A DNA stretch of 24,028 bases from Plicaturopsis crispa FD-325 SS-3 (lineage: Eukaryota; Basidiomycota; Agaricomycetes; Amylocorticiales; Amylocorticiaceae). How positions within the stretch are numbered: position 1 is the stretch's first letter; each line of letters opens with the position of its first letter. Shown piece by piece: positions 1-8,901 of this stretch. The notes beneath the pieces are model-generated. The model worked only from the letters and a program-made list of their open reading frames with translations, ran no database searches and was not told the origin of the DNA. The stretch spans positions 1,717,794 through 1,741,821 of the forward strand of contig KN832559.1 of the NCBI GenBank assembly GCA_000827205.1, read 5' to 3'. The position numbers and the translations under genes were made by a program.

Positions 1-379
1 CCGCACGGTAGAATGTGGAACGACTTTGATTATATGTACCTATAAGTGCGAACGGATCGCGTCTGGTACAGGCATAAGCAATGGCACAAAGTAATGTAGT
101 GTAACAAATAACATACCTCAGCCGCACGGTAGAATGTGGAACGACTGAGGAAAGGAATAGAAAAAGAAAATCTACAAGTGCCCATGCTGACTAAGCCCCC
201 TAAAACCTTCGAGTCCTTTTTGCCGCCCAACTGTGGCACGGCAAGTTTGAGCTGAAGCCTTTGTTTGGTTGTGTTATTGCCCTCTGAAACAGAGTGCGGT
301 AATGACGCCAAACATCAGCCACTGGAATCTCTGGGTGAAGGATGCGCGCGGGCTCCCTTATTCAGATCCAGTTTTGACA
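1..379 (-). repeat. Partial LTR of a Ty1/copia-like element (solo LTR, cut by window start)
   Basis: This segment aligns along its length with the LTR at 14551-15006. Both carry the TATAAGTGCG motif (here at 41-50), the ACATACCTCAG stretch (here near 110-120) and the same end, AGTTTTGACA (here 370-379). It is clearly diverged from the other copy, with many substitutions and a different middle part around 180-340. No polymerase sequence follows at 380, so it is probably a solo LTR. The outer end lies before base 1, so a target-site duplication cannot be tested; TAAAT follows position 379. Confidence 0.8.
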
Positions 380-1977
380 TAAATGCCTCACTTTCCAAAT
401 TCATTACAGTATATTCTAACTCAATGCTTGCTACGTGAGTCCTACACATCGCGTGCACCATCTAAACTGTCCTATAACTAGTTACACGCATTTGTAGGCT
501 AAATGGTCGCGAGGCCCTTCGCCGGATGGACCAGTGTCCAGTTCTGTCAGTGGCAGTCGACACCGTTGTAGAAAGCTCCGGGGACAGCATGCGCTGCACC
601 GAATTATTACAGACGGTGTGTGCTTTCTGCATTTTCGATCGCTAGATGCTAACTTTCTCGTCACCAGCCTACCAACCGCACTATCGGATTGCGCGAGGGC
701 CATACACTAGTACTGGATGGGAAACGCAGCCTGACGTCCCATAGTATCGAGGTGAATCGCGTTGAGCTGCCAGTGAGTCTCGCCGTTGTCCGTCTATTCG
801 CGGATAAACACCTATTGACTAGGCCATCTGGGCTCTAAGCCCAGCGAGGTCTAGTGTCAGTCCGTCACCGCCAGGCAGGCACTCGTCTCATTTCCGGAAG
901 CGTATCAAGCAGTTGCTTATTCTCATCTCACGTCCTCCACTTGATATTGGTAGACAAGATTGTGGTTGACAGAGAAGTCGGGAGGAGAATGGCGCCAACA
1001 TATGCGATTTGCGAACTTACTTGCTTGCTGTTTTTGGAATAGCCACGCGAGCGAAGCGAAGCACGGACTAAGAACGGACATATACTTCTCTGATAATAAC
1101 ATCTCTCTTACTCGATGGCACTCACCGGGAGTCAACATGCATCTTTCGCTTATCTGAATTTGGGTACTGTCACCTGTCCTCGCTTGCAAGTGGTTCAGCT
1201 CTGTATGTACCCTTCACGCTCTCTTTCGTCTTGCGACTGCTCCTTGGCAGCTGTGAGAACGAGCCACGCTCGCATCAGCATCACTCCGCATTGCAGACCT
1301 ACTACAAAACCTGGAGCTTCATTTCCCACCGTACTATGGTGCCCCAAAACGACACGAGGGGCCCCCAGGTAGTCACCGCTTGGAGATACATTCTCGGAAC
1401 TCGGAGCTGGAGGATGTGGTCAGTCCCGAATACTGGACACTCGGATACTTATATTGACAAGGCCTCCTTCTCGCAGAAAGGTAGAGATCCTCATGGCATT
1501 ACACGTCTGGGACGGCCGGCGCCGATGCTCCTACCACTGGGAGGGATATCATCACGATGATGTATTGCCAGTGGACGTACTTTTGTTGCGCGTCTCATCT
1601 GTAACATATTAACGTTGAACGTCGCGATAGCGCTGCCAGACGGCGAGGGACTCGCGTACTGATGCGAGTCTCAGAGCAAAGAATTTTGCGTCATAAGATG
1701 TAACTGAATTATTGCTGAAAATGACTTCTCCGGAGAGAGTGAAAAATGTATCGTACTTAATATGCAAATTTGATTGAGCTGGAGAGAAACAGGACAGCGA
1801 TGGCAGAGAGGACGAGGACGAAACGCGACGAGATTATGACATAAATCAGAACCGATTCCGAAAAGTGAGATCCAAAAAGAGGAACGAAGATGCAATCCAA
1901 TGCTGCTGAACGAAACTTAAACTAGAAACACACATAAGCCCCGACTCAGTACCCCAAGACGCAACAAAAAACGCACA
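380..1977. other. Intergenic stretch without a recognisable gene
   Basis: No reading frame here shows a known domain or a convincing chain of exons; the longest (1231-1560, plus, 109 codons) has no recognisable motif and is probably chance. A perfect 7-bp stem with an 8-nt loop lies at 1649-1670 (GACTCGC / GCGAGTC). Bases 1671-1977 become more AT-rich and lie just downstream of the velvet gene's stop, so they probably hold its 3' UTR and polyadenylation region, although no clear AATAAA is seen in that orientation. Confidence 0.5.
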
Positions 1978-4948
1978 TCAAGCCCTCTCATCCGAAATGA
2001 TGCTCCCAATACTCAACGGATTCTTCTTCCCCCTCTCCCCAGGATGCGCATGCCCCCTCTCCATCCTCTCCCGCTCCCTCTCCCCCATCTCCCTCCCGCC
2101 TCCACCAAACCTAGCACCGGAGATCGGCACCCCGCCATACGCCCCCGCGCCAGGCGACCGCCCGCGCAGCGGTGCCAGCTGGATCCTGTCCGCAGGGTCC
2201 GGCGGCGCCCACGCAGGCGCGGGAGGCGTGCCCCACTGCTCCGGCGCACCACCCTGAGGCGGAGGGGGTGGCGGCACGGAGTAGCTGTACCCGTACGCCT
2301 GCTGCGGGGGTGGCTGGTAGCTCCGCGGCGACTGGTGCGACTGGTGCGGGGGCGGCTGCTGGTGTGGAGGCTGCTGGTGTGGAGGAGGCTGCTGCGACTG
2401 GTGTGGCGGCTGCGGAGGAGGGGGCTGGGGCGGGGGGTACCCGCCACCATACGTCGAGTACCGCGCGCCCTGCCCCGCAGGCGGACTCGGCCCCGCGCGC
2501 CCATACGCATACTCCGGCGCACCATACGCCGGTGCAGGTGGGGGCGGTGGGGCATCGTAGTACCCCCCGCCCCCGCCGCCGTACGACCCGTACGCCGCGC
2601 CGGGGTACGCGTCGTACGGCCGGTGGTGCTGGTAATGGGGCGGCGGGGGCGGCGCGTGGTGGTGGTGCGCGTACGGGTCGTACGGCTGCTGCTGCTGGGG
2701 CGGTGGTGGTGGGGGCGGCCAGCTCGCGTTGGTGGGATTCTGGTAGTACGGCGGCGGCGGAGGGGGAGGAGGGGCGTAAGGGGATGGGGAGGCGAGGGGA
2801 GGAGGAGGGTAGTGGTACCCGTGGTGGTATGTCGGCGGGCCGCGGTGGTCGTAGTCCGCCGGTGCGGGCGGGACGGGCGCGGGGACGGGCGGGGGTGGGG
2901 CGGGCGCGAGGCTGGGCACGGGTGGTGCAGTGGCTGGCACGGGGGCGGATGCGGGCGGGATGGGTGCAGGTGGTGCTGCCGGGACGGATGCGGGCGCACT
3001 GAGTGCTGGATCGATGGCGGCGACGGGCGTGGAGCCTGGCCAGGCCGGTAGCGACCCCGTCCCGCCTCCCGCGGGCATCCCGCCCCCGCCGTCGCCCGCG
3101 TCTGAAGACCGCGCGTCGTCGTCCACCTCCTGTTGCTGCACGCGCCGTCTTTTGGGCGCGGACGGCGAGCGCGGCTCCGAGCCGGAGTCGTTGTGGTTCC
3201 CGCCGCCCGCGTTTTGGGAGTTGTTGTTATTATTGTTATTGGACGAGCCGGTATCGTTGATGGGGCGTTTTCGCACGCGGATGTCTTTCCGGATGCGGAT
3301 TTTAATTCCCTGGTCCGCGAGAGAGCAGGATAGTGGGGTTGATTCTATATGCGGTGAAGTGGGAAGTGAGTTAGTTACGTGGTTTGGATGAGGTGGGATA
3401 TGAGGGTGACGGCGAAGACCAGATTGTAGGGCACGAAAACGCACCTTCCATTCCCGGGAACTTCTTCGCGGTGTATACATAGAACGGGGCGCTGTATATG
3501 CTCTTGCAATGGCGCACGTTGTTCCTGGAAAACGATACAAAGTGATCAGTGAGATGTTCATCATAGATGCATACGTGGGAGGAATGCATGACAGGCGCAG
3601 AGGATGCACGATAGGTCTAGAGTAGAACGCGCAGTGCACGCCTGCATACAGCGGCATAACCTGGAAAAGACACTCCAAGAAAACAGGAATAGCACTCACC
3701 CAACGACTTCGAACAAGCTAAGCTTCAATCGGTAACTCCCCTCCGTACGGACGGAAAGGTCGGGGAAGACGAAGAACCCCGCGTCTTCGTTGTTGTGTTC
3801 GGCATCCTGGTTAGAAGACAGTCAGTCTCCCGTTCATGTATGCAACGTTCATAGATGCAAAGTGCATGCGCAAAAAGCAAATTCGCGCAAATGACGGCCG
3901 TCCAACCTAGAGCCCCCGAACTTGAAACGCGAAACTCACCTTCAAATGATACAAACTACTAACAACACTCCCCGTCGTGCAGCGCGTCTTCCCGTCCTTC
4001 AGCCAATGCAGCTCCGCATCCGCATCCGGCTTCGCCAGCGACGCGAACATGAAGTAGTATGGGTTCTGCAGGAACGAGTCCGAGGTGTCCCCGTCGGACT
4101 CCGGCCCCCCGCCGTACGCCCCTTCCGCAGACGACTCAGGATACTCTTGGTACGCAGCGGGCCCGGAACTGGACTCGGGGTACGCGCTGCGCCCGGGCTC
4201 GGGATAGGCCGCGGGACCGGACTCGGGGTATGTCGAGGACACAGAGTCGCGCGGGGTCGACGCGGGATAGGAGGACGGCGGGTAGGACGACGACGCGGGG
4301 GAGGTGACGGAGACGGACGCGGGCGAGAGCGGGGACGCGGGGGATGCGGGGGAGGAGCCCGAGTTCGCGCGCGGGCGTCCGCTGCGGCTGGCGTGTGGTG
4401 TAGTCGAGCTGAGTGGTGCGTTAGGGTTGTGTGGGGCGTTGGGGTTTGGGTTGCGGTCTTTTTGGCGGGAGCGCGCGCGCTGGGCGGGGTCGATGACGCG
4501 CAGCTGGATGATGGGGGGTGGGTCGATGGGGCGGCGGTCGGCTGTGGGGGAGAAGGGGGTAGTCAGTAAAGGTATAGGGTGTGTGTGCTTGGGGGAGATG
4601 ATGTGGATGGAAGGCAAGAACGGGTGAAAAATCATTATTGAAGGATGAATGTGAAACTGAGCGCAGCGGCAAGAGAACAACGAATATGCGATAGATGGCG
4701 AGCGAAGATCACCATAGCATCTCTGCCGTCGCATGGCAAGCATGGGACGGAGATGAAAGAGAACCACCAGACACATCTGAGCAGATAAGATGGACCGTGA
4801 ACCAAAACAACACGCGATAAGCCGAATCGAAAGCCACAGCAGAAGGGAAAAAGAGAGGAAAAGGACCTTTACCGCCTACGCCGCACATGCGCGCCTGCTT
4901 TGGCTCCTGGCGCACAATAAGTTCATATTCTCTGTGTACGGGCGGCAT
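1978..4948 (-). CDS. Velvet-domain transcriptional regulator, spliced (5 exons)
   Basis: Fungal velvet proteins are nuclear DNA-binding regulators, often heterodimeric, that link development, sporulation and secondary metabolism. Exons on the minus strand: 4948-4867, 4541-3940, 3806-3700, 3524-3445 and 3344-1978. They join in frame to 2238 nt (745 aa). Velvet motifs in order: YELIVRQEPKQARMCGVG (residues 8-25), DRRPIDPPPI (29-38), QNPYYFMFASLAKP (from 186), FFVFPDLSVRTEG (239-251), YVYTAKKFPGMEEST, and KIRIRKDIRVRKR (305-317). A ~125-residue Ser/Pro/Tyr-rich segment (about 58-183, with YPES-like repeats) splits the domain, as disordered insertions do in some VelB proteins. A poly-Asn run, a KRRR nuclear-localisation-like motif (355-358) and a long Pro/Gln/His/Tyr-rich disordered tail follow. 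Introns are long (325, 133, 175 and 100 nt). The intron 1 donor is ambiguous: GTCC at 4866 restores GGKADRR, while GTAAAG at 4872 gives a protein two residues shorter. The ATG at 4948 has G at -3. The family is certain, the subfamily (VosA-, VeA- or VelB-like) is not. Confidence 0.93.
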
Positions 4949-5967
4949 CGCGGTGTGGGAGCGCACGCGGGGGAAGTGGAGAAGGCGCGTGCGCGTGCGC
5001 GAGGGAAGACCGCGGGATCAGCGAATGGGTGCAACGGCAGGGAGAGGGGGAGAGTCGCGGATGAGTCGAGAGATGTGTTGGAGACGGAGAGATGGCACGA
5101 CGGGGGCCGGGATGTTGGATAAGTGGTTGGTTGGAGGCGATGGGAAAGCGCGCGGTCGACAGTCGGCGCGTTTCGAGGTATGTGCCGATTGCGGTTCGCG
5201 GTCAGAGTATCGAGAATGTGTTCAGGACATGGAGAAAAGCAAGCAACGGACAGTTAGCGAGTGCGACAGCGATTGGGGAGAACATAAGGGAGAGGGAGGG
5301 GAGCGTAGAACGATGAGCCATTGGACATGACGTGCATGAGAGCCAAAGCGAAAGACTGAGTAGGCCAGGTCCAAGGCCCCGGTCTCCTCAATCCTCTTCT
5401 TCGCCCTTCCGCTTCCGCCTCCATGAACTGACCGAGTACTCACAGCCTATCTCTGACCGCCTGCTCGAGGTCGTCCATGGCTCAAATCTCGTCAATGCAG
5501 TGCTGTCGACGACGATGTTGAAGGCAAAGGAACAGGGGAAAAGACGAGGGACGACGTTGGTGGTGAGAGAGAGAAAGAGAGAGATGACCCGGGACCCGGG
5601 TTCTGGAAAATGGCTCTCCCATGACTGATCTCCCTCGCTTGTGGCCGTCTGTTTGGTTCGTGGCACCGACTCGCTGGTATCGCCGTCTCTGAGTCTCTAG
5701 ACCTCTCTCGTATGTTATTCTCGTCCCCTCCCCCATTTCCCCTCCTCGCCTCTGCAGCATCGCCTTCCACCACTTCGACGCTTCAAATGCCACGACGGTT
5801 CAGCGCTGTACCGCACCGTCGTTGCGGCGCGATACGCTGAAAATCCCACTTGCCGGGTCCACGCGGCCCGCAGTGCCCCATTTCTCGGGTTCTCTGCTCA
5901 CACTTTACTGGTCAGTGGCTCGCTTCTTACCCCCCTCTCCCTCCCGAATCGCACACGCTCGACAGGA
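4949..5967. promoter_or_regulatory. Upstream region of the velvet gene; no gene seen
   Basis: About 1 kb of GC-rich DNA lies between the velvet start codon and the next candidate start at 5968. It probably contains the velvet promoter and 5' UTR. Reading frames of up to 147 codons on the plus strand (4887-5330) overlap the velvet first exon and lack any recognisable domain. A doubled CCCGGG lies near 5588-5600. No TATA box or specific operator could be assigned. Pyrimidine-rich sequence at 5927-5945, directly before the ATG at 5968, resembles fungal transcription-start regions. Confidence 0.4.
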
Positions 5968-6158
5968 ATGAGCGACCCTGCTACGGCGAAGACGACAATG
6001 GAACCACGGGCGACAGCGAAGGGCACAGGTATTAACACGGGCACGGGCGAAAGCGCGGAGGGCATGCTCGCTGCGATACAAGTCATGGACGTATACCAAA
6101 GTTCTGCCTCCGCTTCGCGTGTCGGCGCGACATTGGACCACCTCTTGACCGTTCACGG
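5968..6158 (+). CDS. Possible first exon of an unrecognised gene
   Basis: An ATG at 5968 follows a CT-rich stretch and opens a 63-codon reading frame that ends at a good splice donor (GTGAGA at 6159). A possible acceptor, TGTGTTGCAG, ends at 6322. Joining the two keeps a frame open to 6755 (207 aa in total), but that is not the frame preserved between the two tandem copies downstream, so the join is doubtful. The peptide is rich in Thr, Ala and Gly and I recognise no domain in it. It may be a real exon with a different partner or a chance frame. Confidence 0.22.
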
Positions 6159-6322
6159 GTGAGAGTTAAATTGTATCGGGGACCTGCAGACTTGCAATGC
6201 ATGCGAGTGCGGGAGACACGTTGGTGTGTCCTTGTCTGAAATCGTGAAATCGCTTAGCCTCATCTGGATGGGAGCGCTGCGATAGCCGTTAACGGCGAGT
6301 GCTGATCATTCGTGTGTTGCAG

Positions 6323-6676
6323 ACGCGGACATAACCACAGCTATACGGACCTTATTCACATGTTGCTGCTTTTGTCCATCTGCTTTCCACTCGCGACGAT
6401 ACACTGGGAACGAACGCCAACCCCCGCAAGGCGAACTCGTATCGACCAAAATCCCGACGCTGTCTCACCGACAGGACGACAAACTCTCCGCGCCTTCCGA
6501 CTATTTTTCTCTGTACTGTCACCTTTAACCTGTTTTAGGAGCGACGGGGTCGAGGACGTGAATCCACCTCACTCGGCGCCAGAGGCGTATCCGGGAGAAA
6601 GGCGTCCTTCCGACTCTCTCAACACGTTGCAGCGGGGTGCGTATGGCTTCTCCCGTCCCGCAACCTCTTCGATTGA
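6323..6676 (+). pseudogene. Copy 1 of a duplicated small gene, probably broken
   Basis: After the acceptor-like TGTGTTGCAG (6313-6322), a frame reads peptides similar to copy 2, including TLS followed by a HRQDD block and a DYFS..YCHL block. It then meets an in-frame TAA near 6532. From about 6541 a different frame carries the segment GRGRESTSLGARGVSGRKA and ends FD-stop at 6676, exactly where copy 2 ends. This copy has about 10 more bases than copy 2 between its TACTGT and GAATCC landmarks, so the two halves are out of frame. A TTTTAG acceptor-like site just before 6541 leaves a small intron as an alternative. No known domain. Confidence 0.35.
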
Positions 6677-6780
6677 CGGCTCCAAGATAGATTATCTTCG
6701 AATGACTATGCGGGAGACACGTTGGTGCGCCATCCCTTGCCCTCAGCTGGAGTAGCCTGCTATCAATCCGTGTGTTGCAG

Positions 6781-7104
6781 ACAAATCACTCCAGGGAGCG
6801 ATTTACCCAGAGTTGCACGGCCGCTTCTGTTCGTCTACTTCCCGCCCACGACGATGAACGCGGATTCCCGTGCGACGAAATCGAACTCCGGACGCTATCC
6901 CGCTGTTGCTCTTATCGACGGGACGATCAACACCTCGACCATTTTTCTGTGGGCAGCATCTTATACTGTTACCTCGAACTTGTGTCGGGACGAGGACGTG
7001 AATCCACCAGCCTTGGCGCGGGAGGCGTGTCTGGGAGGAAGGCGTGCGTACGACTGTCGATGTGCTGCTGCGAGGTGCGTACAGAGTCTCCCGCCTTCGA
7101 TTGA
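6781..7104 (+). CDS. Copy 2 of a duplicated small gene, terminal exon, unknown function
   Basis: A reading frame follows the acceptor-like TGTGTTGCAG (6771-6780) and stays open to TGA at 7102-7104, about 107 codons. It carries the segment GRGRESTSLGAGGVSGRKA, which matches copy 1 while the DNA differs mainly at third codon positions. One Ser is TCA in copy 1 and AGC in copy 2. This pattern suggests that selection kept the protein after duplication. Both copies end in Phe-Asp-stop. A Cys run (MCCCE) precedes the end. The 5' exon is not identified: the phase at the acceptor does not fit the candidate exon at 5968-6158. I recognise no family. Confidence 0.35.
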   Translation, partial: TNHSRERFTQSCTAASVRLLPAHDDERGFPCDEIELRTLSRCCSYRRDDQHLDHFSVGSILYCYLELVSGRGRESTSLGAGGVSGRKACVRLSMCCCEVRTESPAFD

Positions 7105-7741
7105 CGGCGCCAGAGTGGATTGTCGTGGTGCGGATTTCCTGGCGCATCGGTCTGCGCGAAGCAGTCGCGTCTGGGTGCGCGATGGGAGACTGTGCGATCC
7201 CGTCTCCTGCGTGGCGGCTCGTATGCGTTGACACTTCGACCGGCGACTGAAACGTTGGTGCTAACGACGTGGACTTGCTCAGGGTATAAATACGATATCT
7301 ATGTAACTAGGTCTTCATCGAGGAATATAATACTATTACACTTGCTGTAGAAATACCTGGTACGCTCGGCGCGCGCCATGGTCCAGCACAGACGACGCAC
7401 GGTATGTTCGCGAAAATACAAGACGTTGATGGCGCAGATCCAGATCAACTATTTTCGTGGGTAGCAAGTGTACATGCAAGCTGCTACGAAGATCGACGGC
7501 AAGATACAGCACTGCGGGCAAGACGCTGCATGCGCGTCGAGGCGTTAAAGCGAATATATCTCGCGTTCGGGGTACCGCGCGACGGGAGGCCACGGGTGAT
7601 TTGAACGAGGGCGAGCGATCGCATAACCTATAGGTCACCGACCTAGTAAATCTGGTAGACGGCATTGGCGGAATGTCGCGTCGACGGCGAGACTCGAATG
7701 GTAGGAAATGTTCTGGGGGCCGTGCGCTCAGAGCTCTTGGA
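7105..7741. other. No confident gene; TATA-like element inside
   Basis: A TATAAATA stretch lies at 7284-7291 in otherwise GC-rich DNA, followed by an AT-rich segment to about 7345. Transcription from it cannot be judged. Open frames on both strands (a 66-codon plus frame at 7404-7604 and a 161-codon minus frame at 7336-7821) show no domain. I assign no gene here. Confidence 0.3.
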
Positions 7742-8201
7742 TTACGGGCGAGTCCATGGTGTCGTGTCCCGATTCTTCTCGCGAGGGCCTGCTGGCGTGC
7801 TAGGAGAGTGTTGATCGACATGACGAGACGTCGGAGCTATGTAGATATGCGGTTCCCGTGTGGCACATAGCCACGGTGCGTCTGCCAGGGCCGAGCGCGT
7901 CGATGCCTCTATCCAGGTGGTTGTACGCGATCGCAATAGTGACAACGCGAAAAGGCCATTGTGGGATAGAGCTCGTCCATGTACGAGGCCTGCACATTCG
8001 ACTTCACCCACTGGCACGATTTGCTGAACAACCGATGCATCATAGTATGCATAAGACAGTGCACGGGCACATACCTAGCGCCAAGATAGCTCCATTGCCG
8101 TACCATCTATTGCTTTCGGCCATGGTCTTCGAGTGGTGATCCTGCGTCGCCCGAGCGATTGCGCGTGTGACTGGAAGAGGACTTTTGGTGACCGCCGACA
8201 T
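7742..8201 (-). CDS. Candidate two-exon small gene, unrecognised
   Basis: An ATG at 8201 on the minus strand follows a pyrimidine-rich leader. Its frame runs 42 codons to a strong donor (GTATGT at 8074-8069). An acceptor, TGTGCAG, ends at 7990, and the second exon 7989-7742 continues in frame to a stop, for a predicted 124 aa. The 85-nt intron is plausible for this genome. The protein has no recognisable domain and its second half is Arg/Ser/Thr-rich, so this may be chance. It could also belong to a longer minus-strand gene that includes 8278-8454. Confidence 0.18.
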
Positions 8202-8277
8202 GGCGAGGGTGCCGAATAGCCAGCGAGCGAGAGAGCACGAGAAGAGCAGAAATAAAAATTGGGAACAGGGAACGACA

Positions 8278-8454
8278 CCACCTCGTGGGCCATGGAATCG
8301 TAGAACGACAAAATGGTGAAGACGAGTCCCCGATAGTGATGGAACATGGAAGAGGTGCGCCGCAAGTCCTCGGAGTGCATGCCTAGCGAGTTTTGGTCGA
8401 TGAGTTCCACGCGGGCGCTGGGGACCCAGGAGAGACGGCCCCGCAATCGTTCTC
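8278..8454 (-). other. Possible exon of an unidentified minus-strand gene
   Basis: On the minus strand, a branch-like CTGAC followed by GCGCAG gives an acceptor ending at 8455. The frame that follows reads a protein-like stretch including VPSARVELIDQNSLGMHSED and then MFHHYRGLVFTILSFYDSMA. Balanced residue use and a hydrophobic helix-like end make it look coding. It ends at a weak GTGGTG donor near 8277. Neighbouring exons could not be linked with confidence and no family was recognised. It may be a gene remnant. Confidence 0.28.
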
Positions 8455-8668
8455 CTGCGCGTCAGTGGGCGCGAGCGCGAGTGATATGGACCGCCTGGCG
8501 CTGAACCGTAGCACCGCGCGGCGGCCAAGTCAAACACATATACGAGGGCGGTAACGGAGGGTGATAGTCGGTGACTGGCGACGGGGGTCCCATAGGGTTC
8601 CCTGGGATCTGATGCGATGGTGCAATTGGGCTTGACGAGAGACAGCGAGGCAGCAGTGAAATAGGTAT

Positions 8669-8718
8669 TTTGACGATACGAGGAGTAGATCTGTTTGACG
8701 ATACGAGGAGTAGATCTG
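8669..8718. repeat. Perfect tandem duplication of 25 bp
   Basis: The 25-bp unit beginning TTTGACGATACGAGG and ending TAGATCTG occurs at 8669-8693 and again, identically, at 8694-8718. It lies about 190 bp upstream of the NLR start codon. It is probably a recent slippage event. Confidence 0.95.
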
Positions 8719-8901
8719 GAGTGCGTGCGCGGTGAAAGGTGCCACCGTCGTTAGGCGCCTAGCGTGGGGAGCGTGGGGAAATCGATAACAGGTCTCTGCC
8801 AGCGCACGCTCGTCGTCGACTCATCTTGTCTTCATACGCTCACCACCGATCGACTACAATCGAACAGCTAACACAAGTACTTTCAAGAACGCACAGAAAT
8901 C
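8719..8901 (+). promoter_or_regulatory. Probable promoter and 5' leader of the NLR gene
   Basis: This interval precedes the NLR ATG at 8902. It contains a 10-bp perfect palindrome TAGGCGCCTA (8752-8761) followed at once by a doubled GCGTGGGGA. A pyrimidine/CA-rich stretch lies near 8818-8880. No TATA box is evident. The base at -3 of the ATG is A, as expected for a good fungal start context. The palindrome could be a protein-binding site, but no factor can be named. Confidence 0.4.

Larger units (their letters stand above)
6208..7190 (+). repeat. Tandem duplication of a ~430-500 bp unit
   Basis: Landmarks recur in the same order. TGCGGGAGACACGTTGGTG occurs at 6208 and 6709, TGTGTTGCAG at 6313 and 6771, GAGGACGTGAATCCACC at 6552 and 6992, and TTCGATTGACGGC at 6668 and 7096. 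Offsets fall from 501 to 428, showing indels between copies. The copies are strongly diverged outside these blocks. A weaker third similarity may begin near 7430, where a CTATTTTCGTGGGTAGCA stretch resembles the second copy near 6940. Confidence 0.75.

Noticed and set aside
1649-1670. Transcription terminator hairpin
   Set aside because: A 7-bp stem is easily found by chance in 24 kb, and such terminators are not used by fungal Pol II.
2013-3051. Long frames on both strands (up to 335 codons) overlapping the last velvet exon
   Set aside because: They are other-frame readings of GC-rich, Pro-coding DNA with Arg/Val/Gly-biased composition and no domain.
7284-7291. TATA box driving a gene at 7311 or 7404
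   Set aside because: The first ATG is followed at once by a stop, and the next frame has no supporting features.
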